A DNA stretch of 5,699 bases from Acidobacteriota bacterium. Its GTDB lineage: Bacteria > Acidobacteriota > Thermoanaerobaculia > Multivoradales > SZUA-115. Each line of letters begins with the position of its first letter. Within the stretch, counting starts at the first letter, position 1. The stretch is taken from NCBI GenBank assembly GCA_003231035.1, contig QIHU01000175.1, positions 1-5,699 of the forward strand. Reading direction: 5' to 3'. The notes under the pieces are model-generated. The model was given only the letters and a program-made list of their open reading frames with translations. It was not told the origin of the DNA and did no database searches. This document shows positions 4,874-5,699 of this stretch, one piece after another. A program made the position numbers and the translations under genes.

Positions 4874-5699
4874 CGACACCGAAACAGGCGGCGAAGCTGG
4901 AGATCCCGCCGCTGCCACCATCACGGCAACCACCCAGCGAGCCGGAAGTTGTCGAGAGGAGAATCACCGACCTCTCCTGCCCCAACTGTGGCGGCGCACT
5001 GGAGGTGGCAGACGGCCTACGGGTGGCCCACTGCCCCTACTGCGAAACCCCGCTGCTGGCGCTCGGCGAGCTGGGTGTGCGCCGCTTTTCGATTCAGCCC
5101 AAAATTTCCGCCCGCCAAGCCCAAGAGACGACCCGCCGCTGGTGGCGCCGGGGTTTCAACAAAGATCGGCGCCTCTCGAAGGAGGCTCGGACGGCGGAGA
5201 CCTTTCTCTGCTTCCTGCCCTTCTTCCGCATCGAGGCCGACGTGATCGGCTATGCCCTCGGCACGGAAAGACGCACCCGCACCGTAGGCAGCGGCAAAAA
5301 GCGCCGTACGGAGGTCTACTACGTGGATGTGGAACGGCGTGGCGAACACCACTTCGATCGAACCTTCCCGGCGGTCAACGTCGCCGAATGGGGAGTGCGC
5401 AAGATCGATTTGGGCGGCGACCAGTTGCGCCCCTTCAAAGGCGAGGCCTTGGCCCGCGAAGGGATGGTTTTCCCCCCCACCGTCTCCGAGGTTCCGGTGC
5501 GCCAGGCGGCGCTCGCCTCCTTTCGCCAAGCTTCGGACCCGGCCCTGGGGCTCGACGAAACACGGTTCCGATTTCTAGAAACCGTGCGCGAACGCTTCTC
5601 GGTGATCTACTACCCGTTGTGGGTGGTGCGCTATCGCTTCGCCGGCCGCGCCTACCAGGTGTTGATCGACGGCGAGGACGGCCAGCTAGCCTACGGCAA
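4870..5699 (+). CDS. Zinc-ribbon protein, paralogue of the preceding gene (3' end outside window)
   Basis: The frame is open from the ATG at 4870 to the right edge, giving 276 residues without a stop. It begins inside the stop of the previous gene (ATGA, 4-base overlap), indicating translational coupling; only a weak AAGG precedes it. A Pro-rich N-terminus (11-26) leads to a zinc ribbon with Cys37, Cys40, Cys55 and Cys58 (CPNC-x14-CPYC), the same spacing as in its neighbour. Next come a basic Trp-Trp segment (RRWWRRGFNKDRRLSKEA, 89-106), LPFFRIEADVIGY (116-128), and YYPLWVVRYRFAGRAYQVLIDG (247-268), which matches the LPLWECRYQYEDRGYVALVDG element of the neighbour. By that comparison, membrane segments should follow just beyond the window. 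It is likely a second YdjG/YdjH-like subunit. The right end is cut by the window edge, not by a mutation. Confidence 0.8.
   Translation, partial: MTTPKQAAKLEIPPLPPSRQPPSEPEVVERRITDLSCPNCGGALEVADGLRVAHCPYCETPLLALGELGVRRFSIQPKISARQAQETTRRWWRRGFNKDRRLSKEARTAETFLCFLPFFRIEADVIGYALGTERRTRTVGSGKKRRTEVYYVDVERRGEHHFDRTFPAVNVAEWGVRKIDLGGDQLRPFKGEALAREGMVFPPTVSEVPVRQAALASFRQASDPALGLDETRFRFLETVRERFSVIYYPLWVVRYRFAGRAYQVLIDGEDGQLAYG

Noticed and set aside
5017..5529. Minus-strand frame of 170 codons opposite the last gene
   Set aside because: The plus strand encodes a zinc ribbon and paralogue-matching motifs; the minus frame has no motif.

Overview
The window comes from a high-GC bacterium. Several genes are packed with 1-4 nt overlaps, Shine-Dalgarno (SD) sites are GGAGG-type, and one gene product is an exported L,D-transpeptidase, which suggests a peptidoglycan-containing, probably Gram-negative cell. 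The mix of genes and the arginine-rich GC-skewed spacers reminded me of Acidobacteriota-like genomes, but this is an impression and nothing in the window fixes the taxon.

Layout: positions 1-543 contain no convincing gene. They hold two ~110-bp copies (261-370 and 394-502) of a structured repeat, then two GC-rich hairpins at the 3' end of the leftward genes. Positions 544-2141 carry a two-gene leftward operon: a small exported protein with a Cds6/NTF2-like domain (1584-2141), then a YkuD L,D-transpeptidase (544-1584) whose C-terminus carries a related domain. Positions 2142-2460 are a divergent intergenic region with weak promoter candidates on each strand. From 2461 to the right edge runs a rightward operon: a cysteine-free helical protein of unknown function (2461-3015), a YdjI-type SPFH protein with a C-terminal zinc ribbon (3065-4090), a zinc-ribbon protein with two C-terminal membrane segments (4115-4873), and a related zinc-ribbon protein that runs off the window (4870-5699).

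How the genes may work together: the leftward pair acts on the cell wall outside the cytoplasmic membrane. The rightward set resembles the ydjG-ydjH-ydjI module of Bacillus subtilis, in which an SPFH protein is recruited to the membrane by partner proteins and helps the PspA envelope-stress response. Here no PspA is visible, and an unrelated helical protein heads the operon. Both halves therefore point to the cell envelope, though co-regulation across the divergent spacer is only inferred.

The most unusual signal is the repeat pair at 261-502. All substitutions between the copies that fall in helices keep base pairing. Several do so only as G-U pairs in RNA made from the minus strand, so I read this as a tandem structured RNA element transcribed leftward, downstream of the L,D-transpeptidase gene.
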